Shown: positions 1-7,167 of the stretch, one piece after another
Layout: each line of letters starts with the position of its first letter
Numbering within the stretch: the first letter of the stretch is position 1
NCBI GenBank assembly: GCA_016712415.1
Contig: JADJRC010000002.1
Span: 558,001-622,000, forward strand
DNA length: 64,000 nucleotides
Direction: 5' to 3'
Origin: Lewinellaceae bacterium
GTDB lineage: Bacteria > Bacteroidota > Bacteroidia > Chitinophagales > Saprospiraceae
The notes under the pieces: generated by a model
What the model was told of the DNA's origin: nothing
The model's input: the letters and a program-made list of their open reading frames with translations, nothing else
Database searches by the model: none
Program-made: the position numbers and the translations under genes

Positions 1-56
1 AGGCCGGATTTGTATCCCGGAATGGTATTCCGGCAGACCTGAAATGACAGGCCGGA
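1..56. repeat. Tail of an upstream 48-bp hairpin repeat array
   Basis: The window opens inside one unit of the same 48-bp repeat that forms the main array further right. The unit contains the short hairpin CCGGAAT-GGT-ATTCCGG and runs into a cap unit at 50-92. The array therefore extends to the left of the window. Confidence 0.9.
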
Positions 57-184
57 ATGCGGAATACCATTCCGCAATACATCGTTTTACCCCCTCGCGC
101 CGGGCTGCGCCTCGCGTGAACGATGCTTTGCCCAAACCCCGAGAAGAGCAAGGGCTGTACAATTGCGATACACTCCTGCGACAA
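50..184. repeat. Cap unit plus boundary module (first copy)
   Basis: A cap sequence at 50-92 has the hairpin GCGGAAT-ACC-ATTCCGC. Its core is the reverse complement of the core in the array units. It is followed by a non-repeated segment with CTCGCG, CTGCGCCTCGCGTGAAC and CTTTGCCCAAACC. The same cap and a related tail recur at 747-846. A related tail without the cap occurs at 4850-4912. No coding signal is evident. Confidence 0.75.
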
Positions 185-746
185 TTTGTACCCCGGAATG
201 GTATTCCGGCAGATATGAAATGACAGGCCGGATTTGTACCCCGGAATGGTATTCCGGCAGATATGAAATGACAGGCCGGATTTGTACCCCGGAATGGTAT
301 TCCGGCAGACCTGAAATGACGGGCCGGATTTGTATCCCGGAATGGTATTCCGGCGAATGAAATGCCGGATTTGTACCCCGGAATGGTATTCCGGCAGACC
401 TGAAATGACAGGCCGGATTTGTATCCCGGAATGGTATTCCGGCAGACCTGAAATGACAGGCCGGATTTGTATCCCGGAATGGTATTCCGGCAGATATGAA
501 ATGCCGGGCCGGATTTGTATCCCGGAATGGTATTCCGGCAGACCTGAAATGACAGGCCGGATTTGTACCCCGGAATGGTATTCCGGCAGACCTGAAATGA
601 CAGGCCGGATTTGTACCCCGGAATGGTATTCCGGCAGACCTGAAATGACAGGCCGGATTTGTACCCCGGAATGGTATTCCGGCAGACCTGAAATGACAGG
701 CCGGATTTGTATCCCGGAATGGTATTCCGGCAGACCTGAAATGACA
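185..746. repeat. Tandem array of twelve 48-bp hairpin units
   Basis: Units begin (at TTTGTA) at 185, 233, 281, 329, 370, 418, 466, 514, 562, 610, 658 and 706. Spacing is exactly 48 bp except for one 41-bp unit (329 to 370). Each unit carries CCGGAATGGTATTCCGG, a 7-bp stem with a 3-nt loop. Variation between units is limited to a few positions (TACCCC/TATCCC, AGACCTG/AGATATG). Because 48 is a multiple of three, long open frames run through it on both strands. I regard these as by-products and not genes. There is no spacer diversity, so this is not CRISPR. Confidence 0.9.
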
Positions 747-846
747 GGCCGGAATGCGGAATACCATTCCGCAATACATCGTTTTACCCGCTCGCGCGCC
801 TAGCCTCCGCCTCACGTATACCATCCCCCGGGCTTTGCCCAAACCC
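747..846. repeat. Cap unit plus boundary module (second copy)
   Basis: The region 747-789 repeats the cap at 50-92 nearly base for base, including the inverted-loop hairpin GCGGAATACCATTCCGC. It is followed by a diverged copy of the CTCGCG...GGGCTTTGCCCAAACCC tail. It closes the array on its right side. Confidence 0.75.
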
Positions 847-958
847 TGGTAAAGCGGCGCGCATTGAATTGTCAAAAACGCCCGACGGTGCACACCATCC
901 TCCTTCCGATGCGTTCCATCTTCCAAAACGCTTATTTTCGGGCCTGATATTCCTGTAT

Positions 959-1426
959 ATGAGAACACAATTCTTCTTTCTGTTTTACTTTTTTATGTCC
1001 CTGCTGCACGCCCAGATCGGCGTCAACATCGGCCTGCCCGAGCGGGGCGGTACCTACATCGACCTCGCGCGGGAAAATTACCGTTGGAACAACCTCAATA
1101 CCGGCAGCCCCGTCGGCAGCGGCCAGGTGGACGGCAGGGGCTGGCCGACGGTTGATGCGCAGTACATCGTAGATTTTCGCCCCGTAGCCGAATGGACCGG
1201 CTCGATCGACGACCCCGAGGTGTACCGGCTCGACGTAAGCGGTACCTGGAAATGTTCGTTCAAGGGCCAGGGAACGGCAAGCGCCGCTTCGGGAGGTTCG
1301 GTGCAAAATGTCCAGTACAGTGCCGCGACCAACACCACCACTTTCGATTTTGTGGCGCCGCCGGGTAGCAACGGGTTGTTCCTGATCAATCTCGCCAATA
1401 CGCGCCGAACGCCGGCTGGCCCCTGA
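959..1426 (+). pseudogene. Secreted glycoside-hydrolase-like T9SS protein, N-terminal part (frameshifted)
   Basis: I place the start at the ATG at 959, which gives a clear signal peptide (MRTQFFFLFYFFMSLLHAQ). The mature part opens with IGVNIGLPERGGTYIDLARE, which reads like the start of an extracellular beta-rich or TIM-barrel glycosidase. The frame runs into TGA at 1424-1426, but the next frame continues the same protein without a gap from about 1405 (NAGWPLNSGFTDFKMLRP). A single missing C in the CC at 1405-1406 would restore one protein of about 620 residues. The break is either a sequence error or a real inactivating mutation. The substrate is not known. Confidence 0.6.
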
Positions 1427-2829
1427 ATTCGGGTTTTACGGATTTCAAAATGCTGCGCCCAGGGTATACGGACGACAGTGCGCTGTTTTATCCGCCGTTC
1501 CTGAGCATGTTTGATTCCATCCGTTTTTCGGCCATCCGGTATATGGTTTTCACCGGCGCCAACGGCAGCGACCCGACCTATCCCTCCGCAACCGAATGGA
1601 CCGACCGCAAACTGCCCACAGACGCCGCGCAATCGGCCGTTCCGACCATCGGCAAAAGGGTGGGCGGCTGTTGGGAGCATGTGATCGATCTGGCCAACCG
1701 CACGCAAACGGATGCCTGGATTAACGTGCCGATTTCCGCTTCGGCAGATTATGTCGCCCAACTGGCCGCCATGCTGAAAAACGACCTCGACCCCGACCTC
1801 AACATTTATGTGGAAAGCAGTAATGAGGTATGGAACACCGCGCCCGGTTTCGAGCAAAGCCAATACAACAAGGCCCAGGCGGCAGCCCTGGGCATCGGCG
1901 AACAGGAAAACCACGCCCGGCGGACGGTGGAACTGGCGCAGTTGTTCGGGTCGGTATTTGGCCCCGGCGCCCTGAACGGGCGCATCAGGGTTGTGCTGTG
2001 CAGCCATCAGCCCATGCTGAAATGGTGGGTCGAACCCATGCTGCAATACATCCAGACCCATTTCGGGCCTCCATCGAATTACATCTACGCCATTGGTTGC
2101 CAAACCTATTTTTCCGGCGGCGCACAAAACGGCGAGAGCGTCGCGCAAATATTAAACGACTGCCACAGCAGTATTACGGGCCAGATCACCGATGCGGGCA
2201 TCAACGAGGCCGGGCGCACGCAGTGGATCGCAAAAGGCAATACCTGGAACCTGCCGGGCGGCTTTGTATCGTACGAAGGCGGTCCTGACCACGGTGGCGG
2301 CAGCACGGTCAACATCGCCAACCGCATCCTCGCCGAACGCAGCGCAGGCATGTGTGCCGAAATGCGCTACAACCTCGACGACGCCTTTATTCAGTTGGGC
2401 GGCGCCCTGGCCATGCAATTCACGCTGACCAGCGGCTACAACCGCTACGGGTGCTGGGGCCTCACCGATGATGTAAACAACCCGCACCGCAATTTCAAAT
2501 TTGCCTGCCTGCAGGACTTACTGAACGAGGTGTCGACAGACGTGGAAGCGCCTATTGATGAGTCGGACCCGGGTTTTTCAGTTTTTCCAAACCCTTCGAA
2601 CGGCCATTTTATCCTTGCCTTTTCCCTGAAAAATGCCGCCAGGTGCGCTGCGGAATTGTACAATCCACAGGGCAAAAGAATACGCGTGCTTTTTTCGGAA
2701 AAACCTTTTCCTGCAGGGGATAATAGCATCGAAACGGCGGATGGGGCCACCCTTGCCGAAGGCTTGTATTTCGTAAAATTGAGCGTTGCGGGAGATGTTC
2801 GGTGGAAGCGGGTGGTGGTGGTGCGGTGA
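1405..2829 (+). pseudogene. Secreted glycoside-hydrolase-like T9SS protein, C-terminal part (frameshifted)
   Basis: This is the continuation of the preceding gene in the next frame. It contains NIYVESSNEVWN, a Ser-Asn-Glu-Val-Trp pattern of the kind found around the acid/base glutamate of TIM-barrel glycosidases. Later comes FVSYEGGPDHGG, a possible nucleophile strand. The last ~85 residues form a T9SS type-A sorting domain: FSVFPNPSNGHFIL, then LYNPQGKRIRVL, then LAEGLYFVKL and a basic end VRWKRVVVVR. The protein would be exported by Sec, passed through T9SS, and released or anchored outside the cell. I infer polysaccharide degradation from the glutamate motif and the secretion signals. No specific GH family is claimed. 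Confidence 0.6.
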
Positions 2830-2892
2830 GGAGTGATAAGTGTTTAGTGATAAGTGATGAAGAATTCTGCTCAATGCCAGGTACCGTCATAT

Positions 2893-3498
2893 TCATGCAA
2901 CTTTTTCCCATAGTTTTAATTTTTGATCAAATTCTGATGAAACAACTTTATATCCTTGTGGTATCTCATCCATGAAACTATAAAAGGTGGCTAATCGGGT
3001 CCCAATAGGCATCGTACTTAATTGCTCTCGCATATACTGTGTGTATATGGTATAGAGCGTTTTGTCTAGGGCAACTGAACCATCAATGGAATCGCCCTGG
3101 AAAATGTGTTCATAAAAGGAGTTAAAAAAGTATATGGTATCAAACTGATTAAACTCAACATCAATGACATTGCCATGAATAAATCGTGTATTGGCCAGGT
3201 TATATCGCTTTGACAAGGACGTAGACGTGCGATAGAGATGGTAGTGTTGTTCTACTCCTGTAAAAAAACCTTTTGTACACGTAGAGCCGATCATACAAAA
3301 CTTCCCTGCTCCTGACCCGACATCCAGAACACGGGAATGTGGGGTGGGAGCCAGAAACCTGGCGGCAGCCTGAGCGACGATAACAGGAGTGAAATGTATT
3401 TCGGACAGAACTCTTATCTTTTTGGGGTAGATGGTATCAAAATCCCGGTCTTGTACTTTCAGGCCAGATGAAAGGTGTTTGAAAATCATACAGTTCAA
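2893..3498 (-). CDS. Class I SAM-dependent methyltransferase
   Basis: A 201-residue protein with the SAM-binding glycine motif VLDVGSGAGKF near residue 60 (motif I). An acidic residue follows the next strand (TGVEQH), and NGNVIDV-like and FDTIYFFNSFYEH segments match motifs II-IV of Rossmann-fold methyltransferases. The methyl acceptor cannot be deduced. The gene lies head to tail, 3 bp downstream of a small membrane protein gene, in an AT-richer stretch between repeat-rich DNA and a transposase remnant. It may therefore be horizontally acquired. No membrane segment or signal peptide is visible. Confidence 0.75.
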   Translation of the reverse strand: MNCMIFKHLSSGLKVQDRDFDTIYPKKIRVLSEIHFTPVIVAQAAARFLAPTPHSRVLDVGSGAGKFCMIGSTCTKGFFTGVEQHYHLYRTSTSLSKRYNLANTRFIHGNVIDVEFNQFDTIYFFNSFYEHIFQGDSIDGSVALDKTLYTIYTQYMREQLSTMPIGTRLATFYSFMDEIPQGYKVVSSEFDQKLKLWEKVA

Positions 3499-3501
3499 TG
3501 G

Positions 3502-3933
3502 TTACAATAAAGAAGTCATCTTAACCCTTGGGTTAGCCCTCTTTATAGTTGCGAGAAATTCGACGTGGTTGTGTGGTGAAATCCTGACCTCGCCATCGTT
3601 CGAATAAATTATGATCAACGTGCATTGTGCATAAGCAGGCGGAACCCTGATGCTTTTATTTATTGAAATGTGTTTAATCTCGCCTATTGAAATGACTGTC
3701 GGTTTTGAAAATGGCCAATAAACCCGTAGAATTTTGCCATTTATGATGGCAAAAGATGTTTGAATTACAATCCCTAAAGCCAACATTTCAACGATACCAA
3801 CGCATGTCAATGGAATATACAGATTAGGTACATCACAATACAAAGCCATGCAAAGGGCTAATATGGTGATGGCCAGACCTGACCAGAGTGGCCACCCTAG
3901 TTGGGTATAAAATACCTCTTTACTGAAGTACAT
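3502..3933 (-). CDS. Small membrane protein with PH-like domain
   Basis: A 143-residue protein with two closely spaced hydrophobic segments, about residues 17-33 (GLAITILALCMALYC) and 38-62. A soluble part follows that looks beta-rich: ILRVYWPFSKPTVISIGEIKHISI, then TLIIIYSNDGEVRISPHN. That layout resembles bacterial membrane proteins with a PH-like domain behind two transmembrane helices. The resemblance is one of layout only, and no catalytic residues are seen. Only 3 bp separate it from the methyltransferase gene downstream, so the two are probably co-transcribed. Confidence 0.6.
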   Translation of the reverse strand: MYFSKEVFYTQLGWPLWSGLAITILALCMALYCDVPNLYIPLTCVGIVEMLALGIVIQTSFAIINGKILRVYWPFSKPTVISIGEIKHISINKSIRVPPAYAQCTLIIIYSNDGEVRISPHNHVEFLATIKRANPRVKMTSLL

Positions 3934-4021
3934 AAAAATGGATTTACCTCATAGGTTATATGAGGTGAGTCAGCTCAAGAGTATTGAGTTATGCAAAAGT
4001 TGCAGTAAAATAGTGGGGAAT

Positions 4022-4420
4022 CTAAACTGCCACCGGAGGTGGGTGGAACACATTGGTTTGATCCTTATGTGTGTACCAATTTGGAGGAAGAGGCGGGAGC
4101 GCAACAGCGTTTAATTCTCTCGGGTGTACGAATAGGAAACAACTTTCCTCGTAATACAGCATTGATCCACATTCAGGTGAAGGATTCAAATAACCATTAA
4201 ATGCAAGATTTTTACCCGTAGGCGGAGGATTAGAAATTTTCTTTTTAATTAGTTGGACGCAGCTAAAAGGGAACGGTTTTTTGCTCCGACTGACCGATAT
4301 AGGAGCATTTACGGCGTCTAAAACAGTTTCATCTGCAGCCAGAGAGGTGCTGCCCATCCCAAAAAAGGATCGGAATATCAGTAATAATAGTATAAAGATG
4401 TAGGTATTGTCCCGTTTCAC
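4022..4420 (-). CDS. Hypothetical secreted protein
   Basis: A 132-residue protein that I do not recognise. It starts with a hydrophobic leader (YIFILLLLIFRSFFGMGSTSLA) typical of a signal peptide. The rest is proline-rich with a few cysteines (FSCVQL, PECGSM, ESCFLF) and ends in PPPVAV. It sits alone in the AT-richer accessory stretch, upstream of the PH-like/methyltransferase pair on the same strand. It could be a decayed or lineage-specific gene. Confidence 0.45.
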   Translation of the reverse strand: MKRDNTYIFILLLLIFRSFFGMGSTSLAADETVLDAVNAPISVSRSKKPFPFSCVQLIKKKISNPPPTGKNLAFNGYLNPSPECGSMLYYEESCFLFVHPRELNAVALPPLPPNWYTHKDQTNVFHPPPVAV

Positions 4421-4464
4421 GGCCCAAAGATAGAGAAAAACCCTAAATTAATAGAACCGTGATG

Positions 4465-4587
4465 TTAGATATGGTGTTTTCCTCCTTGCTCGACAAAGAG
4501 TGAAAGATGTTCTGCATAATCCGGCGCAAAGTGGACACCCCTGAGTTGGTTAATCGGTTCAGCATAGTGTTTGATCTTATGGTTCAT
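4465..4587 (-). CDS. Possible small ORF (40 aa)
   Basis: An ATG at 4587 opens a 40-codon frame reading MNHKIKHYAEPINQLRGVHF... and ending ...VEQGGKHHI. The composition is protein-like, but no family is recognised. It may be the end of a decayed gene. Directly upstream lies a small hairpin (GTTCGT-AAAAAA-ACGAAC), and beyond that the large inverted repeat at 4628-4695. Confidence 0.25.
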   Translation of the reverse strand: MNHKIKHYAEPINQLRGVHFAPDYAEHLSLFVEQGGKHHI

Positions 4588-4627
4588 GTACGTTCGTAAA
4601 AAAACGAACTACAAAGCAAATCAAGCG

Positions 4628-4695
4628 CTTAGCATTGATGTGCGACAACAAGTCGTTCTTTTCTTTACGACTTATTGTCGCACATCAGTGTTAAG
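4628..4695. repeat. Long inverted repeat (29-bp arms)
   Basis: Arms at 4628-4656 and 4667-4695 are reverse complements over 29 nt with three transition mismatches, separated by a 10-nt pyrimidine-rich loop. The core is TGTGCGACAA...TTGTCGCACA. There is no T-run that would make it a normal terminator. It could be a miniature palindromic element or a remnant of a mobile-element end. Confidence 0.75.
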
Positions 4696-4795
4696 TGATG
4701 ACTTGGCCTGAAATAGGGCTGCAGACCATCTAAATCAGAATCTCTGCTTTAGAATAGTACCGGTAAACAAAGGGTAGGACAGACGACAAAACGTA

Positions 4796-4912
4796 CGTCG
4801 GACTTCCAAATCCGACGCGGTGCTACAACGGACTTGGAAGTCCGTTGTACGCCTCGCTCGCGTCGAGGCTGCGCCTTACGTGAACAATTCTTTGGGCTTT
4901 GCCCAATCCGGC
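4796..4912. repeat. Paired palindromes plus boundary module (third copy)
   Basis: Two palindromes lie side by side. One is CGTCGGA/TCCGACG (4796-4802 and 4811-4817). The other is a perfect 12-bp-arm hairpin (4824-4835 and 4838-4849, core ACAACGGACTT). Directly after them comes a tail (4850-4912) with CTCGCTCGCG, GGCTGCGCCTTACGTGAAC and GGGCTTTGCCCAA. The tail is clearly related to those behind the cap units at 50-184 and 747-846. Confidence 0.6.
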
Positions 4913-5003
4913 ACGACAAAAATATTGAACATTCTGGTGCTACCCATTCCATACCAACAAAAAAACGCAACAATCTGATATACAGAAAATTGCGTTTAAT
5001 GAT

Positions 5004-5070
5004 TGCCGGAATGACAGGATTCGAACCTGCGACCACACGCCCCAAGGCGTGTACTCTGCCGGACTGAGTT
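5004..5070 (-). tRNA. Truncated tRNA-Pro-like remnant
   Basis: On the minus strand, 5070 to 5004 reads like the 3' two-thirds of a Bacteroidota tRNA-Pro. The T arm GGTCGCAGGTTCGAATCCTG is intact and the 3' acceptor strand CATTCCG is present. The anticodon arm is CACGC-CTTGGG-GCGTG, with a UGG-like anticodon but a 6-nt instead of 7-nt loop. The 5' acceptor strand and most of the D arm are missing: the sequence diverges upstream of CAGTCCGGCAGAGT. A 3' tRNA fragment with no 5' half is what an integrase attachment-site remnant looks like. It is probably not a functional tRNA. Confidence 0.55.
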
Positions 5071-5284
5071 GTTGAGAATCAAGTTGTTATGCGAGTGTAG
5101 TTTGGATTTGCACGTTTGCTGCTGATTTTCAATAAGATGAATGAAGGTTGAGCCTTCTACCGGTTGCAATTAAATGGGTTTCACCGAATCCCGCAAAACC
5201 GGTTCGATCTCACCGGATCGGATCAATATACGAATCAGGATTTCCGGACGACCTATGGCTAAAAAAATGGTTCGGGAGATGTAA

Positions 5285-5455
5285 ATGGGCTCGGACTACT
5301 TGCCGGATACCACCCCCGCCCCCGTTACGAGAAATATCGAGGCCTCCTTCCGTGGCTTTGTCGACGGATTCAACGGCTTTTTGCATAAAGTATTGGAACA
5401 ATGGTTCGTGAAGAATTTCGGGTTTAGCGAGGCAGTTAGATATGGTAAAAAATAA
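5285..5455 (+). CDS. Possible small ORF (56 aa)
   Basis: An ATG at 5285 opens a 56-residue frame beginning MGSDYLPDTTPAPV, with an aromatic, protein-like C-terminal half (FVDGFNGFLHKVLEQ, then a short basic end). No family is recognised. It lies just before a hairpin-forming segment (GCGTGT...ACACGC, 5460-5501) and the transposase remnant. It may be a passenger or a decayed piece of that element. Confidence 0.3.
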   Translation: MGSDYLPDTTPAPVTRNIEASFRGFVDGFNGFLHKVLEQWFVKNFGFSEAVRYGKK

Positions 5456-5517
5456 AAAAGCGTGTACGTTTGGGTTGCTAACACCTAAACACTGACACGC
5501 TATGACAGGAACCGAGA

Positions 5518-5898
5518 GTGAAGTGCTTGCGACGTGTGGTCAAACTAGTCGCGGTGGAATACCTCCGCCCTGATGGCTCCACGCAGTGCCACAAACTTTA
5601 TTTCTGCACCGACGCAGACAAAAATTGGGAATGGATACTGCAACGATTTAGCCTCCGATTTCAAATCGAATTCCTTTTTCGTGATGCAAAACAGTTTACC
5701 GGATTGGCCCACTGCCAAAACACCAACAAAACCAAAATCGAAAACCATGTCAACCTCGCGCTCGGGGCGGTATCGGTAGCCAAGGCTGCCCACTGGCTGC
5801 CCATCGACAAAGAACAACGAGGCTCATTCTCGATGGCAGAACTGAAAACATACTACCATATTCTGGCTCTGCTTGAACGATTATTGCTAATAGTTACA
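5518..5898 (+). pseudogene. Transposase remnant, IS4-like DDE family
   Basis: The translated segment gives YLRPDGSTQCHKLYFCTDAD, then RFQIEFLFRDAKQFTGLAHC, then NHVNLALGAVSVAKAAHWLP. The block R-(3)-E-(6)-K in RFQIEFLFRDAKQ matches the YREK signature around the catalytic glutamate of IS4-type DDE transposases. The N-terminal catalytic aspartates are missing and the coding homology stops at about 5895. Beyond that the open frame merely runs on through the next gene in the wrong frame. It is a 5'-truncated, inactive copy. Its right end abuts the DUF2306 gene. Confidence 0.75.
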
Positions 5899-5899
5899 C

Positions 5900-6514
5900 A
5901 TGATATTCAAACAAATACGCCGGATTGTTTTTGCCCTGCTCGCCACGGCTATCGGGATTTACCCGGGCCTTTACTTCATTGTGGACCGGAAATTCGGCCT
6001 GTTGAATACCAAAACCGAGGCGCTGTTGTTCAGTCTGCCCTGGAATATCGGTTTTTATACCCATATCGTTTTCGGCGGACTGGCCCTGCTGGTCGGCTGG
6101 ACGCAGTTCAGCGCCACACTGCGCGCGCGGTGGCTGCCTTTCCACCGGTGGACCGGCCGGGTTTATGTTATCGCAGCCCTGCTCAGCGCCACGGCAGCCG
6201 TCTGCATCGCCTGCTACGCAACGGGCGGCTGGGTGCCGGCCCTGGGATTCGGGTGCCTGGGTATTGTCTGGTGGTACACGACGTTTCAGGCATACCGGTT
6301 CATCCGCCAAAAAGACACGGCGCGCCACCAGGTCATGATGATCTACAGTTACGCAGCCTGCTTTGCCGCAGTCACCCTGCGGCTTTGGCTGCCTTTGCTG
6401 ATCGGCATATTTCACGATTTTATCCCGGCATACCGGATCGTAGCCTGGCTGTGCTGGGTGCCCAATCTGGCGGTGGCGCATTTTTTTGTCGTAAAACCGC
6501 TTCAACGCCTGTAG
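5900..6514 (+). CDS. DUF2306-like multi-pass membrane protein
   Basis: A 204-residue integral membrane protein with about five or six hydrophobic helices: IVFALLATAIGIYPGLYF, HIVFGGLALLVGW, VYVIAALLSATAAVCIA, ALGFGCLGIVWWYTTF and others. The spacing of HRWTGRVYV and RHQVMMIYSYA is what I associate with DUF2306 proteins, in which conserved histidines line the membrane. The function of the family is unknown, and a role with haem or quinone is speculation. The ATG at 5900 follows directly on the transposase remnant, so its native promoter may have been replaced. Confidence 0.65.
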   Translation: MIFKQIRRIVFALLATAIGIYPGLYFIVDRKFGLLNTKTEALLFSLPWNIGFYTHIVFGGLALLVGWTQFSATLRARWLPFHRWTGRVYVIAALLSATAAVCIACYATGGWVPALGFGCLGIVWWYTTFQAYRFIRQKDTARHQVMMIYSYAACFAAVTLRLWLPLLIGIFHDFIPAYRIVAWLCWVPNLAVAHFFVVKPLQRL

Positions 6515-6584
6515 CCTGCATAGGAAAACATTCCCCATCTTTTCCCGACCTTTTACCCGTACGCATCAATCCTCCTGCTCCTCC

Positions 6585-7130
6585 ATGTCCAGCAAAATCC
6601 TCTGCCTTGAAGGCGAAAAAAGCAACAGCCCGCACGGCAACTACTCGATAGAAACCGTTTTGGAGTTCCTGCAGCAAAGCAGCGGCATCGGTTATGAACA
6701 CCACCGGGTGGCCACCCGGGCCGAGCTGGACCACCGGCTCGCGGAGTTCGGCCGGCTTAAATCGTACAGCCTGTTGTATCTGGCATTTCCGGGCGCGCCG
6801 GGCCAGTTCAGCGTGTCTGCGCGGGAAGACGTCACCCTCGACGACCTCGCCGCTGCAGCCAAAGGCGGCTGGGGCAACCGTATCCTGCACCTGGGCTGCG
6901 GCAGAACCCTGAAGGTATTGCCAAAGCAACTGGACGCCCTGCGCCGCAGCACCGGCGTGGCCATGCTCAGCGGATACACCAGTGCGGTTGACTTTTTCCC
7001 TATGTCCATCCTCGAACTTTCCTATTTCGCGTTGCTCGACCAGTACCGCACGCCGGCGGCAATTGCCAAACACCTGGGCGAGCAACAGCGGTATTGGGTG
7101 AAGACGCTGGGGTTCAAATTGTTGGGATAA
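6585..7130 (+). CDS. Conserved hypothetical protein, DUF6642-like
   Basis: A soluble 181-residue protein beginning MSSKILCLEGEKSNSPHGN. A strand-rich core follows (YSLLYLAFPGAPGQFSVS, RILHLGCGRTL, GVAMLSGYTSAVDFFPMS). The layout resembles Bacteroidota DUF6642 proteins: an initial ...CLEG, a central LYLAFHG-like strand, a G-C-turn and a GY/VDW-like motif. Here the usual FHGS-like turn reads FPGAP. I call this from memory of the family. The general fold could be caspase-like, but no catalytic His-Cys pair is obvious. It lies 71 bp after the DUF2306 gene and 37 bp before the helicase gene, all on the same strand. Confidence 0.5.
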   Translation: MSSKILCLEGEKSNSPHGNYSIETVLEFLQQSSGIGYEHHRVATRAELDHRLAEFGRLKSYSLLYLAFPGAPGQFSVSAREDVTLDDLAAAAKGGWGNRILHLGCGRTLKVLPKQLDALRRSTGVAMLSGYTSAVDFFPMSILELSYFALLDQYRTPAAIAKHLGEQQRYWVKTLGFKLLG

Positions 7131-7155
7131 ATCTGCCTCCCGCCGTAAAGTCGCC

Positions 7156-7163
7156 TACCTTTG
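7156..7163 (+). promoter_or_regulatory. Bacteroidota -7 box for the helicase gene
   Basis: TACCTTTG matches TAnnTTTG exactly. It ends 4 nt before the ATG at 7168, so transcription would begin at or next to the start codon and give a leaderless mRNA. No good -33 TTTG is visible. Confidence 0.5.
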
Positions 7164-7167
7164 CTTT

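Noticed and set aside
185..746. CRISPR array
   Set aside because: There are no variable spacers: whole 48-bp units repeat with few changes. No cas gene is in the window.
87..968. Long open frames on both strands through the 48-bp repeats (for example 293 and 157 codons)
   Set aside because: The unit length is a multiple of three, so any stop-free frame stays open. The peptides are just repeats of a 16-residue unit, and the DNA is built of palindromes.
4749..5067. Short frames around the tRNA-like fragment on both strands
   Set aside because: They translate the tRNA fragment (the familiar GMTGFEPAT-type artefact) and have no protein character.
5518..6651. A 377-residue transposase
   Set aside because: Only the first ~125 codons resemble a transposase. 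The rest runs out of frame through the DUF2306 gene, which is intact in another frame.
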